Shown: positions 38,030 through 47,583 of the stretch, one piece after another | Position numbering within the stretch: the first letter of the stretch is position 1 | How the letters are laid out: every line of letters begins with the position of its first letter | NCBI RefSeq assembly: GCF_004345855.1 | Contig: NZ_SLXN01000005.1 | Span: forward strand, 275,216 to 339,215 | DNA from: Sphingomonas sp. BK235 | GTDB lineage: Bacteria; Pseudomonadota; Alphaproteobacteria; Sphingomonadales; Sphingomonadaceae | Length of the DNA stretch: 64,000 bases | Direction of reading: 5' to 3' | The notes under the pieces: generated by a model | Databases searched by the model: none | Seen by the model: only the letters and a program-made list of their open reading frames with translations | Told to the model about the DNA's origin: nothing | Made by a program: the position numbers and the translations under genes

Positions 38030-39289
38030 TCAACCATCGGCGCGCGCCTTCGCTCCGATGTCGCGGCGGAAGAAGCCGGTAGGGAAGTCGATCGCCTCGA
38101 CCGCACGATAGGCGGCACCGCGCGCGGCGGCGACGTCGGCGCCGGTCGCGGTCACCGCGAGCACGCGGCCGCCGCTCGCCACCAGCGCGTCGCCGTCCTG
38201 CCGCGTGCCCGCCTGGAACACGGTCGCGCCGGTCGCCTCGGCGGCGTCGATCCCGCCGATCGCGCCGCCGGTGCGCGGTTCGCCGGGATAGCCCTCGGCC
38301 GCCATGACCACCGTCAGCGCGGCGTCGTCGGCGAAGGCGGGAGCGGGGAGGTCGGCGAGCCGCCCCTCCGCCACCGCGAGCAGCACCTCGACGAGGTCGC
38401 CCGCGAAGCGCGCCATCAGCACCTGGCACTCGGGATCGCCGAAGCGGACGTTATATTCGATCAGCTTGGGGCCGTCCGCCGTCAGCATCAGCCCGGCGTA
38501 GAGCACGCCGACGTAAGGCGTGCCCGCGGCGGCGAGCGCGTCGATCGTCGGGCGCACGATCTCGCCCAGCGCCTGCTCCTCCAGCTCGGGGGTGAGCACC
38601 AGCGCGGGGCTGTAGGCGCCCATCCCGCCGGTATTGGGTCCGGTGTCGCCCTCGCCGACGCGCTTATGGTCCTGCGCCGAGCCGAAGGACGCGGTGGAGG
38701 TGCCGTCGCTCAGCACGAACAGGCTCGCCTCCGGCCCCTCCAGCCGCTCCTCGATCACCGCCTCGACCGGTCCCTGCGCGTAGAGGTCGCGGATCGCCGC
38801 CTCCGCCTCGGCGCGCGACATCGCCACCACCACGCCCTTGCCCGCGGCGAGCCCGTCGGCCTTGATCACGCAGGTCTCGCCGAAATCGTCGAGGCAGGCG
38901 AGCGCGCCGTCGCGCGTCGTTACCTTGAAATAGCGCGCGGTCGGGATGCCGACGCGCGCGCACAGGTCCTTGGTGAAGCCCTTCGACCCCTCCAGCTTCG
39001 CCGCCTCGCGACCGGGGCCGAAGACGGGCACGCCGATCGCGCGGATGTTGTCGGCGAGCCCGCGCACCAGCGGCACCTCCGGCCCGACGACGACCAGTCC
39101 GATCTGGTGGCGTCGGACGAAGTCGATCACCGCGCGGTGATCGTCGACGTCCAGCTCCGCGATCGTGGCGTGCTGCGCGATGCCGGGGTTGCCCGGCGCC
39201 GCGAAGAGCGTATCGAGACGGGGAGATTGCGCCAGTTTCCACGCGAGTGCGTGCTCGCGTCCCCCCGATCCCACCAGCAGGATGTTCAT
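38030..39289 (-). CDS. purD: Phosphoribosylamine-glycine ligase
   Basis: This 419-residue ATP-grasp enzyme joins glycine to phosphoribosylamine, the second step of purine synthesis. [20 protein letters not shown] is the standard N-terminus. [31 protein letters not shown], and [12 protein letters not shown] with LMARFAGDL are family signatures. The start codon shares CATG with the divergent xseA start. It probably heads the operon purD - HhH protein - GreA/GreB. Confidence 0.97.
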   Translation of the reverse strand: MNILLVGSGGREHALAWKLAQSPRLDTLFAAPGNPGIAQHATIAELDVDDHRAVIDFVRRHQIGLVVVGPEVPLVRGLADNIRAIGVPVFGPGREAAKLEGSKGFTKDLCARVGIPTARYFKVTTRDGALACLDDFGETCVIKADGLAAGKGVVVAMSRAEAEAAIRDLYAQGPVEAVIEERLEGPEASLFVLSDGTSTASFGSAQDHKRVGEGDTGPNTGGMGAYSPALVLTPELEEQALGEIVRPTIDALAAAGTPYVGVLYAGLMLTADGPKLIEYNVRFGDPECQVLMARFAGDLVEVLLAVAEGRLADLPAPAFADDAALTVVMAAEGYPGEPRTGGAIGGIDAAEATGATVFQAGTRQDGDALVASGGRVLAVTATGADVAAARGAAYRAVEAIDFPTGFFRRDIGAKARADG

Positions 39290-40700
39290 GGCCGACCCCC
39301 TCTACGATACTCAGGCGGGCCGGCTGGTAGCCGAGGCCACGCCCGGCGACAATGCGATGGCGGTCAGCGTCAGCGAGCTGTCGGGTCGGCTCAAGCGCAT
39401 GGTCGAGGGCGAGTTCGGCCATGTCCGGCTGCGCGGCGAGATCTCGGGCTACAAGCGCGCGACCTCGGGCCACGCCTATCTGTGCCTCAAGGACGATGCC
39501 GCGGTGATCGACGGCGTGATGTGGAAGGGCAGCGCCGCCGGGCTCGCCTTCCGCCCCGAGGACGGGATCGAGGTGGTCGCGACCGGGCGGCTGACGACCT
39601 ATCCGGGCCGCTCCAAATATCAGATCGTGATCGAGCGGATGGAGCTCGCCGGCGCGGGCGCGCTGATGGCGCTGCTCGAGAAGCTGCGGCTCAAGCTGGC
39701 GGGCGAGGGGCTGTTCGACCGCGAGCGCAAGCAGGCGCTGCCCTTCATGCCGCGCACGATCGGCGTCGTCACCTCGCCGACGGGCGCGGTGATCCGCGAC
39801 ATCCTCCATCGGCTGGAGGACCGCTGCCCGACGCACGTCATCGTCTGGCCGGTCAAGGTGCAGGGCGCCGGTGCGGCCGAGGAAGTGGCCGCGGCGGTGC
39901 GCGGCTTCGACGCGCTGCCGGCGGACGGTCCGGTGCGCCGTCCCGATCTCGTGATCGTCGCGCGCGGCGGCGGCTCGATCGAGGACTTATGGGCCTTCAA
40001 CGAGGAGGTCGTGGTGCGCGCCGTCGCCGCCTGCTCGATCCCGATCATCTCCGCGGTCGGCCACGAGACCGACACGACCTTGTGCGACCATGCCGCCGAC
40101 CTGCGCGCGCCGACCCCCACCGCGGCGGCCGAGATCGCGGTGCCCGTGCTCGCCGAGCTGCGGCTGTCGCTCGACGCGATGCGCCAGCGCACCGAGCGCT
40201 GCGCGCGCCGCTATGTCGAGCGCGGGCGCGAGCGGCTCGATGCCCTCGCGCGCGTGATGCCGACGCGCGACCGACTGCTCGGCCCGCAGCGTCAGCGGCT
40301 CGACGAGCTGGGCGCGCGGCTCGACCGCGGGCTGGAGCGGCGCGTGACGCGCGCGCGCGGCGAGCTCGACCGTACCGCTGGCGCGATCCGGCCGGCCGCG
40401 CTGGAGCGGCGGCTGGAGGCGGGGCGGGCGCGTCTCGCCGATCTGGGCCGGCTGGTCGAGAGCCTCAACCCGGACAAGCTGCTGGATCGCGGCTATGTAC
40501 GGGTAGAGGCCGCGGCGGGCGGCACGGTGACCAGCGCGGAGGCGGCGCGCGCCGCGGGGGCGCTGCTGCTCCACTTCCGCGACGGCGCGGTGCCGGCGCA
40601 GGTGGGGGAGGGGGCGCCGCGCGAGCCCCGACCCGCCAAGGTTGAGCCAAGGCCGGTGCGGGCCTATCCTGATAAGCCCGACCAGCCGCGCCTGTTCTGA
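39288..40700 (+). CDS. xseA: Exodeoxyribonuclease VII large subunit
   Basis: The product has 470 residues. The N-terminal OB-fold ([20 protein letters not shown], then LRGEISGYK) is followed by the catalytic domain with [31 protein letters not shown] and [21 protein letters not shown] coiled-coil region and the C-terminal [12 protein letters not shown] segment complete it. It degrades single-stranded DNA with XseB. The start is ATG 39288 (ATG 39282 is possible). Either lies within the purD start region, leaving no intergenic space. It is followed by DUF2093 and the M23 gene. Confidence 0.95.
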   Translation: MADPLYDTQAGRLVAEATPGDNAMAVSVSELSGRLKRMVEGEFGHVRLRGEISGYKRATSGHAYLCLKDDAAVIDGVMWKGSAAGLAFRPEDGIEVVATGRLTTYPGRSKYQIVIERMELAGAGALMALLEKLRLKLAGEGLFDRERKQALPFMPRTIGVVTSPTGAVIRDILHRLEDRCPTHVIVWPVKVQGAGAAEEVAAAVRGFDALPADGPVRRPDLVIVARGGGSIEDLWAFNEEVVVRAVAACSIPIISAVGHETDTTLCDHAADLRAPTPTAAAEIAVPVLAELRLSLDAMRQRTERCARRYVERGRERLDALARVMPTRDRLLGPQRQRLDELGARLDRGLERRVTRARGELDRTAGAIRPAALERRLEAGRARLADLGRLVESLNPDKLLDRGYVRVEAAAGGTVTSAEAARAAGALLLHFRDGAVPAQVGEGAPREPRPAKVEPRPVRAYPDKPDQPRLF

Positions 40701-40711
40701 GAGTTGCCCCG

Positions 40712-40912
40712 ATGCTGATGAGCCACACCGACCGACCTGCCAAGCTCCACTATCTCGCCAACGGCTTCCGCGTGCTGGTGCCGGGCGACCATGTGGTGTG
40801 CGCGGTGTCGGGCGCGCGCATCGCGCTGGAGGACCTGCGCTATTGGGACGCGGCGACGCAGCGCCCCTTCGCCAGCGCGGCGATCGCGACCGAGGCGCTG
40901 GCGCCGCGGTGA
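40712..40912 (+). CDS. DUF2093 family protein
   Basis: The 66-residue product (start at 40712, or 40718) has AKLHYLANGFRVLVPGDHVV, CAVSGARIALEDLRYWDA and QRPFASA, matching DUF2093. This is an alphaproteobacterial family of unknown function found next to xseA. It lies 11 bp after xseA, and its TGA overlaps the GTG of the next gene. Confidence 0.88.
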   Translation: MLMSHTDRPAKLHYLANGFRVLVPGDHVVCAVSGARIALEDLRYWDAATQRPFASAAIATEALAPR

Positions 40913-41838
40913 TCTCCCTGTTCAGGGCGGCATGGCTCGGGGCGGGGGCGCTCGCCGCGGCGGGCTGCGTGCCCGCGGCGCCTTCGGCCGCGCTGCCCGC
41001 GCCGGCCCCCGTCGCGCCCGCCCCGGTGGCCGCGCCGCGACCGACACTCCCGCCGCCGCCCGAGCTGGTCGCGCCCGCGCGGCTGGGCCTGCCCGCGACG
41101 ATCGCGCAGGGCGGTCTCGCGCTCGGCACCGCGCCGGCGGGGACGGTGCGGCTCACGCTCGACGGTGCGCCGGTTCAGCTCGCGCCCGACGGGCGCTTCC
41201 TGATCGCGGCCGACCGCGACGCGAGCGCGGCGATGACGCTCACCGCCGCGCTGCCCGATTCGCGCACGCTCACCGCGACGCTGCCGGTGACGCCGCGTGC
41301 GTGGCGGATCGAGCGGCTCGACCGTGTCGCCAAGGTGCCCGTGCCCGACGCCGATTTCGCGCGTCGTCGCCCCGCCGAGCTGCGGCAGATCGCCGCCGCG
41401 CGCGCGACCGCTTCGGTGTCGGACGGCTGGCGCCAGCGCTTCCGCTGGCCGGTGACGGGGCGGATCTCGGGGCTGTTCGGCGCGCAGCGGATCTATCGCG
41501 GCGAGCCGGGCAGCTATCACGGCGGGGTCGACGTCGCGCGCGGCGTGGGCACGCCGGTGGTCGCCCCGGCCGACGGCGTGGTGACGCTCGCCGCCGACCC
41601 GCCCTTCACGCTGGAGGGGCGGCTGCTGATCCTCGATCACGGGGCCGGCCTGACCAGCGCCTTCCTGCACCTGTCGCGCCTCGACGTGCGGGTGGGGCAG
41701 CGGGTGCGGCAGGGCGAGCCGATCGGTCTGGTCGGGCGCACCGGCCGCGCCTCGGGGCCGCACCTGCACTGGGCGATGACGTGGCACGGCGCGCGGCTCG
41801 ACCCACAGCCGGTCGCCGGGCCGATGCCGGCGGGATAG
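40909..41838 (+). CDS. M23-family peptidase lipoprotein
   Basis: The 309-residue product starts at GTG 40909, overlapping the DUF2093 stop (GTGA). The lipobox is AAAGC with Cys20, followed by a Pro/Ala linker. The C-terminal LytM/M23 domain has the zinc ligands in YHGGVDVARG (about 204) and GPHLHWAM (about 285), with the other His in LDHGAGLTSAFLHL. It is therefore a probable active peptidoglycan endopeptidase anchored in the outer membrane. It is transcribed with xseA and DUF2093. Confidence 0.9.
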   Translation: MISLFRAAWLGAGALAAAGCVPAAPSAALPAPAPVAPAPVAAPRPTLPPPPELVAPARLGLPATIAQGGLALGTAPAGTVRLTLDGAPVQLAPDGRFLIAADRDASAAMTLTAALPDSRTLTATLPVTPRAWRIERLDRVAKVPVPDADFARRRPAELRQIAAARATASVSDGWRQRFRWPVTGRISGLFGAQRIYRGEPGSYHGGVDVARGVGTPVVAPADGVVTLAADPPFTLEGRLLILDHGAGLTSAFLHLSRLDVRVGQRVRQGEPIGLVGRTGRASGPHLHWAMTWHGARLDPQPVAGPMPAG

Positions 41839-41946
41839 GCGCGGCGGCTAGGCTACGTCCGGTGTGACCGGCCGCGTGCTCCTGCGTTCGCAGCAGCACG
41901 GTTCAGGCGAGGCGCGACCCGTCGCTCCAGGCCGCCCACGCCGGCC

Positions 41947-42330
41947 TCAGCACAGCCTTGGTTCGAGCAGGTCGCTCAGCTCGCGCTCGAGTCGCGCCAT
42001 CGTGAAGGGCTTGCCGATGAACCGGTCGGCCGCGCGGGTCTCGAGATGGTCGTCACCGACGAAACCCGACATCGCGATCGTCAACGCGTGGGGATACCGC
42101 GCCAGCACGCGGCGGATCAGCCCGAAGCCGTCGAGCGTGCCGGGCATGCGCACGTCGGTCAGCAACACGTCGAACCGAACGCCGTCCTGGATCATGCCAT
42201 AGGCCTCGTCGCCCGAGGCCGCGGTGTGGACGCTGTAGCCGGTGCTCTGGAGCTGCTCGCAGACGGTGCTGCGCACCAGCGGCTCGTCATCCACGACCAG
42301 GATCACTGGCGGTCGTTGGTCGTCAGACAT
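41947..42330 (-). CDS. Single-domain response regulator
   Basis: The 127-residue product is a receiver domain only, with acidic pocket VVDDE (13-16), phospho-acceptor Asp59 (LLTDVRMPG) and Lys in FIGKPF. It has no output domain. Such proteins act in phosphorelays or by protein contact, as do the stand-alone receivers of sphingomonads. No kinase gene is adjacent. Confidence 0.9.
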   Translation of the reverse strand: MSDDQRPPVILVVDDEPLVRSTVCEQLQSTGYSVHTAASGDEAYGMIQDGVRFDVLLTDVRMPGTLDGFGLIRRVLARYPHALTIAMSGFVGDDHLETRAADRFIGKPFTMARLERELSDLLEPRLC

Positions 42331-42499
42331 GCGTGCTTGGTCCCGTGCGACACCGTTTATCGTGAAAATTTAACCGTTCGACGAACCTGTCGCCGCTGCC
42401 GCCCGACGTGTCAAGACGGGACAGGGTCGCTGACGATCCAAAGTTGACGTTGCGGCAATTTACAAGCGGGCGTGGGATTTCGGCATCACCCGGCGCGGG

Positions 42500-42802
42500 T
42501 CAGGACAGCAATTTGGGGCCGTCCTTCTCCAGCTTGGCGCGCAGCGGCTCGGCGAACATGGCGAGCAGGCCGGGCAGGTCGAAGACCGCGTGGACGTTGG
42601 TGTCGGTGACGTCGAGCCGCACGCCGACGCGCTGCCCCATGCCCTCGACGGTGAAATGCAGCGTGTCGCTGTCCCAGCGGTGCTCGGTGACGTGTCCGCC
42701 GGGAATATAGCCCGCGAGCTTGTCGAACCCGCCCTCGATCCGCCGCTTCGCGCCGGCGCGGCCGAGCTGGTGCGGCAGGTCGATCTCGACCGGGCGGCTC
42801 AT
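42500..42802 (-). CDS. Polyhydroxyalkanoic acid system family protein
   Basis: The 100-residue product ([20 protein letters not shown], then [20 protein letters not shown]) matches the PHA_gran_rgn family, small proteins associated with polyester granules. No phasin or PHA synthase gene lies in the window. It overlaps the VOC gene by 4 bp, so they are co-translated. Confidence 0.8.
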   Translation of the reverse strand: MSRPVEIDLPHQLGRAGAKRRIEGGFDKLAGYIPGGHVTEHRWDSDTLHFTVEGMGQRVGVRLDVTDTNVHAVFDLPGLLAMFAEPLRAKLEKDGPKLLS

Positions 42803-43242
42803 GCCACCGCCTCCGCCGGCGCGGCGGTGGCGAACAGCGCGGAGTCGTCGGCGAAGGCCTTGAACTCCAGCGCATTGCCGCTGGGATCGCGGAAGAACAT
42901 CGTGGCCTGCTCGCCGCGCTCGCCCTTGAAGCGGACGTGCGGCGCGATGCCGAACTCGATGCCCGCGGCCTCGACCCGCGCGGCGAGCCGCTCCCAGTCG
43001 GCCATGGTCAGGACGATGCCGAAATGCGGGACCGGCACGTCATGGCCGTCGACCGGGTTGGTCACCGCGACGGGACGCGCGGCGGGATCGAGGTGTGCGA
43101 CGATCTGGTGACCGCCGAAGTCGAAATCGACCCAGGAGTCGCTCGACCGCCCCTCGGCGCAGCCCAGCACGCCGCCGTAGAAGGCGCGCGCGGCGGCGAG
43201 GTCATGAACCGGAAATGCGAGGTGAAAAGGGCGCAGTGTCAT
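42799..43242 (-). CDS. VOC family (glyoxalase/dioxygenase fold) protein
   Basis: The 147-residue product starts at 43242 ([20 protein letters not shown]). A single glyoxalase-like domain has probable metal ligands in [15 protein letters not shown] and the Glu of [21 protein letters not shown] is typical of uncharacterised VOC proteins. Substrate is unknown. It overlaps the PHA-granule gene. Confidence 0.88.
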   Translation of the reverse strand: MTLRPFHLAFPVHDLAAARAFYGGVLGCAEGRSSDSWVDFDFGGHQIVAHLDPAARPVAVTNPVDGHDVPVPHFGIVLTMADWERLAARVEAAGIEFGIAPHVRFKGERGEQATMFFRDPSGNALEFKAFADDSALFATAAPAEAVA

Positions 43243-43360
43243 GCCGCTGTTGTAGCCGATGTGCCGCGCCAAGGGGAGGGGCGGCACGCGGCCGCGTCGG
43301 GCGGCTTCGCCCCTCCGCTTCGAGGGATCGTCGCGCGACCGTGATCGCGTCCCGCATCAT

Positions 43361-43560
43361 CGTCATCCCGGCCTGGAGCCGGAATCCATCGGTTCAGACC
43401 CGAAAGGTTCGTTGTCGCGGTGGCGACTCGCCCGCGTCATCCCGGGCTCGACCCGGGATTCATGGTGCCGCGAGAGCCGCCAACGTCGCTTTCGCGGAAC
43501 AATGGATCCCGGCGCGGGGCCGGGATGACGGTGAGGGAAGAGAAAGGCGTATCCCTGATC
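43361..43560 (+). repeat. Type A palindromic element, diverged copy
   Basis: It has the same order as the tetR copy: GACCCGAAAGGTTCGTTGTC, then GTCATCCCGGGCTCGACC, a GCGAGAGCC/GCTTTCGCGG middle, then GGCCGGGATGACGGTGAGGG and a tail AAGAGAAAGGCG. The left end has an extra GTCATCCCGGCC half-palindrome. Confidence 0.7.
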
Positions 43561-43621
43561 ACAGCGCATTATTCGCGAAGAGCTGCGGCCGATCAGGCGG
43601 CGGAAGATGCAAGCCACTTTT

Positions 43622-43745
43622 GGGTCCGGACCCACCGCCCCGCGAGATCATCGCGCGTTGCTCTCGCGGTGGGGTGGATCCCGGGTCGAGCCCGGGATGA
43701 CGGGGTAAGCTGCCTCCGCGACAATGAACCTTTTGGGTCCGGACC
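43622..43745 (-). repeat. Type A palindromic element, reverse orientation
   Basis: It is bounded on both sides by GGGTCCGGACC (43622-43633 and 43735-43745). The right half (GGATCCCGGGTCGAGCCC ... CCTTTTGGGTCC) is nearly the exact reverse complement of the left end of the tetR copy at 18185. Confidence 0.7.
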
Positions 43746-43867
43746 AAAGGAACCGGCGGCGAGCCCGGGATAACGGGAGCTTGCGACCATCGCCTTCAAA
43801 GAAGGGATCGGGGCGTGGGCGCTTCGGCGAACCCGTCGGCAGCGGCGACGCCCACACCAAGCCCGGC

Positions 43868-45538
43868 TCAGCGGCGCCGTGGCCCGCGCGGCCCCGACGC
43901 GCCGTTCGGCCGCCGCTGCGGCACGCGTGCGGCACGCGGCGGCGCGGCGCCGTCCATCGGCTCGATTCGCACGCCATTCTCGTCCTCGCCGTCGCTGTTG
44001 GCCGAGGCGCGCACCGCCGCGGCGAAGCGTCCCGCCAGCGCGCGCGGTACCTGGAACTGGGTCTCCATCGGCCCGATCCGGATCGCGCCGATCTCGCTCT
44101 TCGTCACATGGCCGCGGCGGCACAGCAGCGGCAGCACCCAGCGCGGGTCGGCGTTCTGGCGCCGGCCGATGTTCATGCGGAACCACACCACGTCGTCGAA
44201 GCCGTCACGGTGCGCCTTCGGCCCGTCGCTCGGCGCCTGGCCGGTCAGTTCCTCGGGCGCGGGCAGTGCGGCGCGCTGCGCCGCCACCAGCGCGGCGGCG
44301 ATGTCCTCGGGCGAGCGCTGCGCCAGCAGCTCGGCGGCGAGCGCGCGATCGTCGTCATCCACCTCGACCGGCGCGAGCAGTCGCTCGAGCAGCCGCTCGC
44401 GGTCCTTGGCGCGGATCTCCTCCGCGCTCGGCACCTCGCCCCACTCGGTCGCGATGCGCGCGCCGCGCAGCATCATCTCGACGCGGCGGCGGCGCGGATA
44501 GGGCACGATCAGCACCGCGGTGCCCTTCTTGCCCGCGCGCCCGGTGCGGCCCGAGCGGTGCTGGAGCACCTCGGCGTCGCGCGGCATCTCGACGTGGATC
44601 ACGAGGCTGAGCGTCGGCAGGTCGATGCCGCGCGCGGCGACGTCGGTCGCGACGCAGACGCGCGCGCGACGGTCGCGCAGCGCCTGGAGCGCCTGGTTAC
44701 GCTCGTTCTGCGAATGCTCGCCCGACAGCGCCACCGCGGCGAAACCGCGCTCGACCAGCCCGGCGTGGAGGTGGCGGACGTTGTCGCGCGTGGCGCAGAA
44801 CAGCATCGCGGTCTCCGCCTCGTAGAAGCGCAGCAGGTTGATCACCGCATGCTCGATGTCGGCGGGCGAGACGGTGACGGCGCGATAGGCGATGTCGCCG
44901 TGGCCGCGCTGCTGGCTGACGGTGGAGATGCGCAAAGCGTCGCGCTGATAGGTCTTGGCGAGCTGGACGATCGGGCGCGGCAGCGTCGCCGAGAAGAGCA
45001 GGGTGCGGCGCTCGGTCGGGGTCTGGTCGAGCAGCGCCTCGAGGTCGTCGCGGAAGCCCATGTCGAGCATCTCGTCGGCCTCGTCGAGGATCGCGACGCG
45101 GAGCTGGCCGAGCTTGAGCGCGCCGCGCTCGGCGTGATCGCGCAGGCGGCCCGGCGTGCCGACGACGATGTGCGCGCCGTGGTTGAGCGCGCGGCGCTCG
45201 CGGCTGGCGTCCATGCCACCGACGCAGGTGGCGATGCGCGCGTCGGCGTAGAGCCACGCCAGCTCCTTGGCGACCTGGAGCGCGAGTTCGCGCGTCGGCG
45301 CGATCGCCAGCGCGAGCGGCGCCGCGGCGGGGGGCAGCGCGCCGTCCTCGCTGAGCAGTTGCTCGGCCATGGCGAGCCCGAAGGCGACGGTCTTGCCCGA
45401 GCCGGTCTGCGCGGAGACGAGGAGGTCGCGGCCGTGCGCGGCCTCGGCCGTCACCTCGGACTGGACGGGGGTGAGCGCGGTATAGCCACGCGCGGCGAGC
45501 GCGCTGCCCAGCGCGACAGGAAGATTCGGAAAGTCCAT
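43868..45538 (-). CDS. DEAD-box ATP-dependent RNA helicase with DbpA-type tail
   Basis: The product has 556 residues. Helicase motifs are ordered: VQSEV (Q-like), AQTGSGKT (43-50), APTRELALQV, ILDEADEML, LFSATLP, and ARGIDLP with HRSGRTGRAG. A C-terminal DbpA RNA-binding domain (about 450-530, WFRMNIGRRQNADPRW) and a basic tail (RRPNGASGPRGPRRR) follow. Together they suggest a role in ribosome assembly or RNA turnover. The start is set at ATG 45538 (MDFPNLP), though ATG 45553 is possible. Confidence 0.93.
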   Translation of the reverse strand: MDFPNLPVALGSALAARGYTALTPVQSEVTAEAAHGRDLLVSAQTGSGKTVAFGLAMAEQLLSEDGALPPAAAPLALAIAPTRELALQVAKELAWLYADARIATCVGGMDASRERRALNHGAHIVVGTPGRLRDHAERGALKLGQLRVAILDEADEMLDMGFRDDLEALLDQTPTERRTLLFSATLPRPIVQLAKTYQRDALRISTVSQQRGHGDIAYRAVTVSPADIEHAVINLLRFYEAETAMLFCATRDNVRHLHAGLVERGFAAVALSGEHSQNERNQALQALRDRRARVCVATDVAARGIDLPTLSLVIHVEMPRDAEVLQHRSGRTGRAGKKGTAVLIVPYPRRRRVEMMLRGARIATEWGEVPSAEEIRAKDRERLLERLLAPVEVDDDDRALAAELLAQRSPEDIAAALVAAQRAALPAPEELTGQAPSDGPKAHRDGFDDVVWFRMNIGRRQNADPRWVLPLLCRRGHVTKSEIGAIRIGPMETQFQVPRALAGRFAAAVRASANSDGEDENGVRIEPMDGAAPPRAARVPQRRPNGASGPRGPRRR

Positions 45539-45644
45539 GAGGACTGCGCACATGGGCGCGATCCGCCGAAATTGCCAGTGGGAACGGCGCCGCGCGGCGG
45601 GACGTTCGGCGCTTTTCTCCCGATCACGGCAGGATAGACGCGAT

Positions 45645-46508
45645 ATGGCGCTCGTCAACGACCCCGTCTGGTTCATCACCGGCTGCTCCACCGGCTTCGG
45701 ACGCGCGCTCGCGCGGCTGGTGCTGGAGCGCGGCTGGCGCGCGGTGGTGACCGCGCGCGATTCGGACCGTGTCGCCGATCTGGTCGAGCGCTACGGCGAC
45801 CGCGCGCTGGCGCTGTCGCTCGACGTGGTGGATCAGACGCAGATCGAGGATGCGGTGGCGGCCGCGGCGGAGCGCTTCGGCCGGATCGACGTGCTCGTCA
45901 ACAACGCGGGTTACGGCTATCAGTCGAGCATCGAGGAGGGCGAGGATCACGAGATCCGCGCGCAGTTCGACGCCAACGTCTTCGGCCTGTTCGCGCTGAC
46001 CCGGGCGGTGCTGCCCGGCATGCGCGAGCGCCGTGCCGGTGCGATCGTCAACATCACCTCGGTCGCCGGGCTCGTCGGCTTCCCGTCCTCGGGCTATTAC
46101 GCCGCCTCCAAGCACGCGGTGGAGGGCTTCTCCGACTCGCTCGCCGCCGAGGTGGCGCCGCTCGGCATAACGGTCACGTGCGTCGAGCCGGGGCCGTTCC
46201 GCACCGACTGGGCTGGCCGCTCGCTGCGCCAGACGCCGAGCACGATCGCCGACTATGCCGACACCGCCGGCGCGCGCATGGCCTCGACCAGGGGCGTCTC
46301 GGGCAACCAGCCCGGCGACCCGGTGCGCGCGGCCGAGGCGATGATCGAAGCGGTCGAGCGCGACATGCCGCCGCGCCATCTCGTGCTCGGCCAATGGGGC
46401 TATGACGCGGTGACCGAGCGGCTGCGCGCGCGCGTCGCCGAGATCGAGGCGCAGCGCGACTTGGCGCTGGGCGCCGACTTCCCGGCCGACGCTACCAGCG
46501 GTAGTTGA
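45645..46508 (+). CDS. Short-chain dehydrogenase/reductase
   Basis: The 287-residue product has a classical SDR nucleotide motif FITGCSTGFGRAL (10-22), NNAGYGY, catalytic Ser139, Tyr152 and Lys156 (YYAASK). The GCSTGFGR variant is common in SDRs linked to short-chain ketone reduction; the substrate is unknown. AGGA lies about 10 nt before the ATG. Its 3' end overlaps the convergent oxygenase gene by 17 bp. Confidence 0.92.
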   Translation: MALVNDPVWFITGCSTGFGRALARLVLERGWRAVVTARDSDRVADLVERYGDRALALSLDVVDQTQIEDAVAAAAERFGRIDVLVNNAGYGYQSSIEEGEDHEIRAQFDANVFGLFALTRAVLPGMRERRAGAIVNITSVAGLVGFPSSGYYAASKHAVEGFSDSLAAEVAPLGITVTCVEPGPFRTDWAGRSLRQTPSTIADYADTAGARMASTRGVSGNQPGDPVRAAEAMIEAVERDMPPRHLVLGQWGYDAVTERLRARVAEIEAQRDLALGADFPADATSGS

Positions 46509-47076
46509 AGCTGACGGAGACGCGCTCCTCCTTGGCGGTGCTGGGCATCACCTCGTGGCGCAGCCAGCTCTCCCACAGGAAGAGCGTGCCCGGCGCGGGC
46601 TCGGCATAGACGAAGGTGCCGTCGCGCGGCGGCGCCGCCATCAGCATCGCCAGCCGCGGGTCCTCCAGCTTGAGCGCGCCGGCGCCGGGCGGAACCGCGA
46701 CGTAGAAGGTGCCCGATACCGCGCTGTGCGGGTGGAGATGCCCCGAGTGGGTACCGCCCGGCTTCATGACGTTGACCCACAGGCTGTCGAGCTTGAGTTT
46801 CCGACCGCCGAGATCGAGCCCGGCCTCGGCGGCGAAGATGGCGACGTGGCGGTCGAGCAGGCGCTTGAGGTCGGCGAAGGCGGGGTCGCGCTGCGGCAGG
46901 TCGTCGAGCGAGGCGTAGCTGGTATAGCCGCGATAGCCGTGCGCCTTGGACCAGCGCTTGCCGGCGACGTCCTCTGCGGCGAGGGCGCGGCAGGAGTCGG
47001 CCAGCTCGGCGAGCAGCGCGGGCTGGTCGAGCTGCGCCTCGTAGAAGTGGGTGGGGAAGAGCTGGCGGGTCGGCAT
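46492..47076 (-). CDS. TIGR02466 family 2OG-Fe(II) oxygenase-like protein
   Basis: The 194-residue product has SLWVNVMKPGGTHSGHLHPH followed by SAVSGTFYVAVPPGAGAL. FLWESWLRHEV lies near the C-terminus. This is the cupin-like His-cluster fold of TIGR02466 proteins, putative iron/2-oxoglutarate oxygenases. Histidines 113, 115 and 117 plus the His in RHEV are candidate ligands. Substrate unknown. It is convergent with the SDR. Confidence 0.88.
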   Translation of the reverse strand: MPTRQLFPTHFYEAQLDQPALLAELADSCRALAAEDVAGKRWSKAHGYRGYTSYASLDDLPQRDPAFADLKRLLDRHVAIFAAEAGLDLGGRKLKLDSLWVNVMKPGGTHSGHLHPHSAVSGTFYVAVPPGAGALKLEDPRLAMLMAAPPRDGTFVYAEPAPGTLFLWESWLRHEVMPSTAKEERVSVSFNYRW

Positions 47077-47176
47077 GGCGGGTCCTTCGCGATCGGGCAG
47101 GGGCTTAGCGGAGGGCTGGCGGGGGTGCGAGACGGAGAGTGCGCGCCGGCATGCCGCCCGTCACGCCTTGTCCTTC

Positions 47177-47309
47177 CGTTATCCCGTTCTCCTTGCGTCA
47201 TCCCGTTGTCCTTCCGTCGCCCCGTTCTCCTTCCGGCGTCCCGTTGTCCTTCCGTCGCTCCGTTCTCCTTCCGGCGTCCCGTTCTCCTTCCGTAGTCCCG
47301 TTCTCCTTC
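47177..47309. repeat. 19-bp tandem repeat array (seven units)
   Basis: There are seven successive 19-bp units of consensus CGTCGTCCCGTTCTCCTTC. Differences occur at a few positions (for example GTTGTCC versus GTTCTCC). Partial units lie at both edges. Period 19 is not a multiple of three, so it does not encode a repeated peptide. The unit start CGTCATCCCG resembles the half-arm of the nearby type A palindrome. Confidence 0.85.
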
Positions 47310-47326
47310 CGTCATTCCATTCTCCC

Positions 47327-47419
47327 GTCATCCCGGCGCAGGCCGGGATCCACCGTGCCGCGCGTTCAACGGCCGGCGAGGGCGCGGAAGGATGGATCCC
47401 GGAACAAGTCCGGGATGAC
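47327..47419. repeat. Palindromic repeat pair (type A)
   Basis: GTCATCCCGGCGCAGGCCGG at the left and TCCGGGATGAC at the right have inner GGATCCA/TGGATCC boxes. It starts directly after the tandem array. Confidence 0.7.
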
Positions 47420-47465
47420 GGGAGGAGAGGGAGGGGGTGACACCCTCCACCCGTGCTCCACCCGT

Positions 47466-47538
47466 GTTCCTGCGCATGCAGGAACCCAGGACCGCGCGAG
47501 CACCGTCTGCCGCCCTGGGCTCCCGCTTCCGCAGGAGC
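47466..47538. repeat. Small hairpins (type B) near the pth 3' end
   Basis: GTTCCTGC-GCAT-GCAGGAAC (47466-47485) is followed by GCTCCC...GGAGC (about 47519-47538). The sequence resembles hairpins at 59789-59808. It lies 46 bp beyond the pth stop and may end that transcript. Confidence 0.5.
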
Positions 47539-47583
47539 ACGGCGACAGCGGGGGCGTCGCGCATTTCTCCGCCGCGACCCCGC

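Larger units (their letters stand above)
43243..43867. other. Long intergenic region occupied by palindromic repeats
   Basis: These 625 bp lie between VOC and the DEAD-box gene (both minus strand). They contain two type A elements in opposite orientation plus half-copies at the flanks (43364 and 43760). I see no gene. Confidence 0.7.
47077..47583. other. Intergenic region with tandem and palindromic repeats
   Basis: These 507 bp hold a 19-bp tandem array, a type A inverted pair and small hairpins, each listed separately. Apparent ORFs here are read-through of the repeats. Confidence 0.65.

Noticed and set aside
47177..47309. CRISPR array
   Set aside because: Units are 19 bp and directly adjacent with no spacers, and no cas genes are present.
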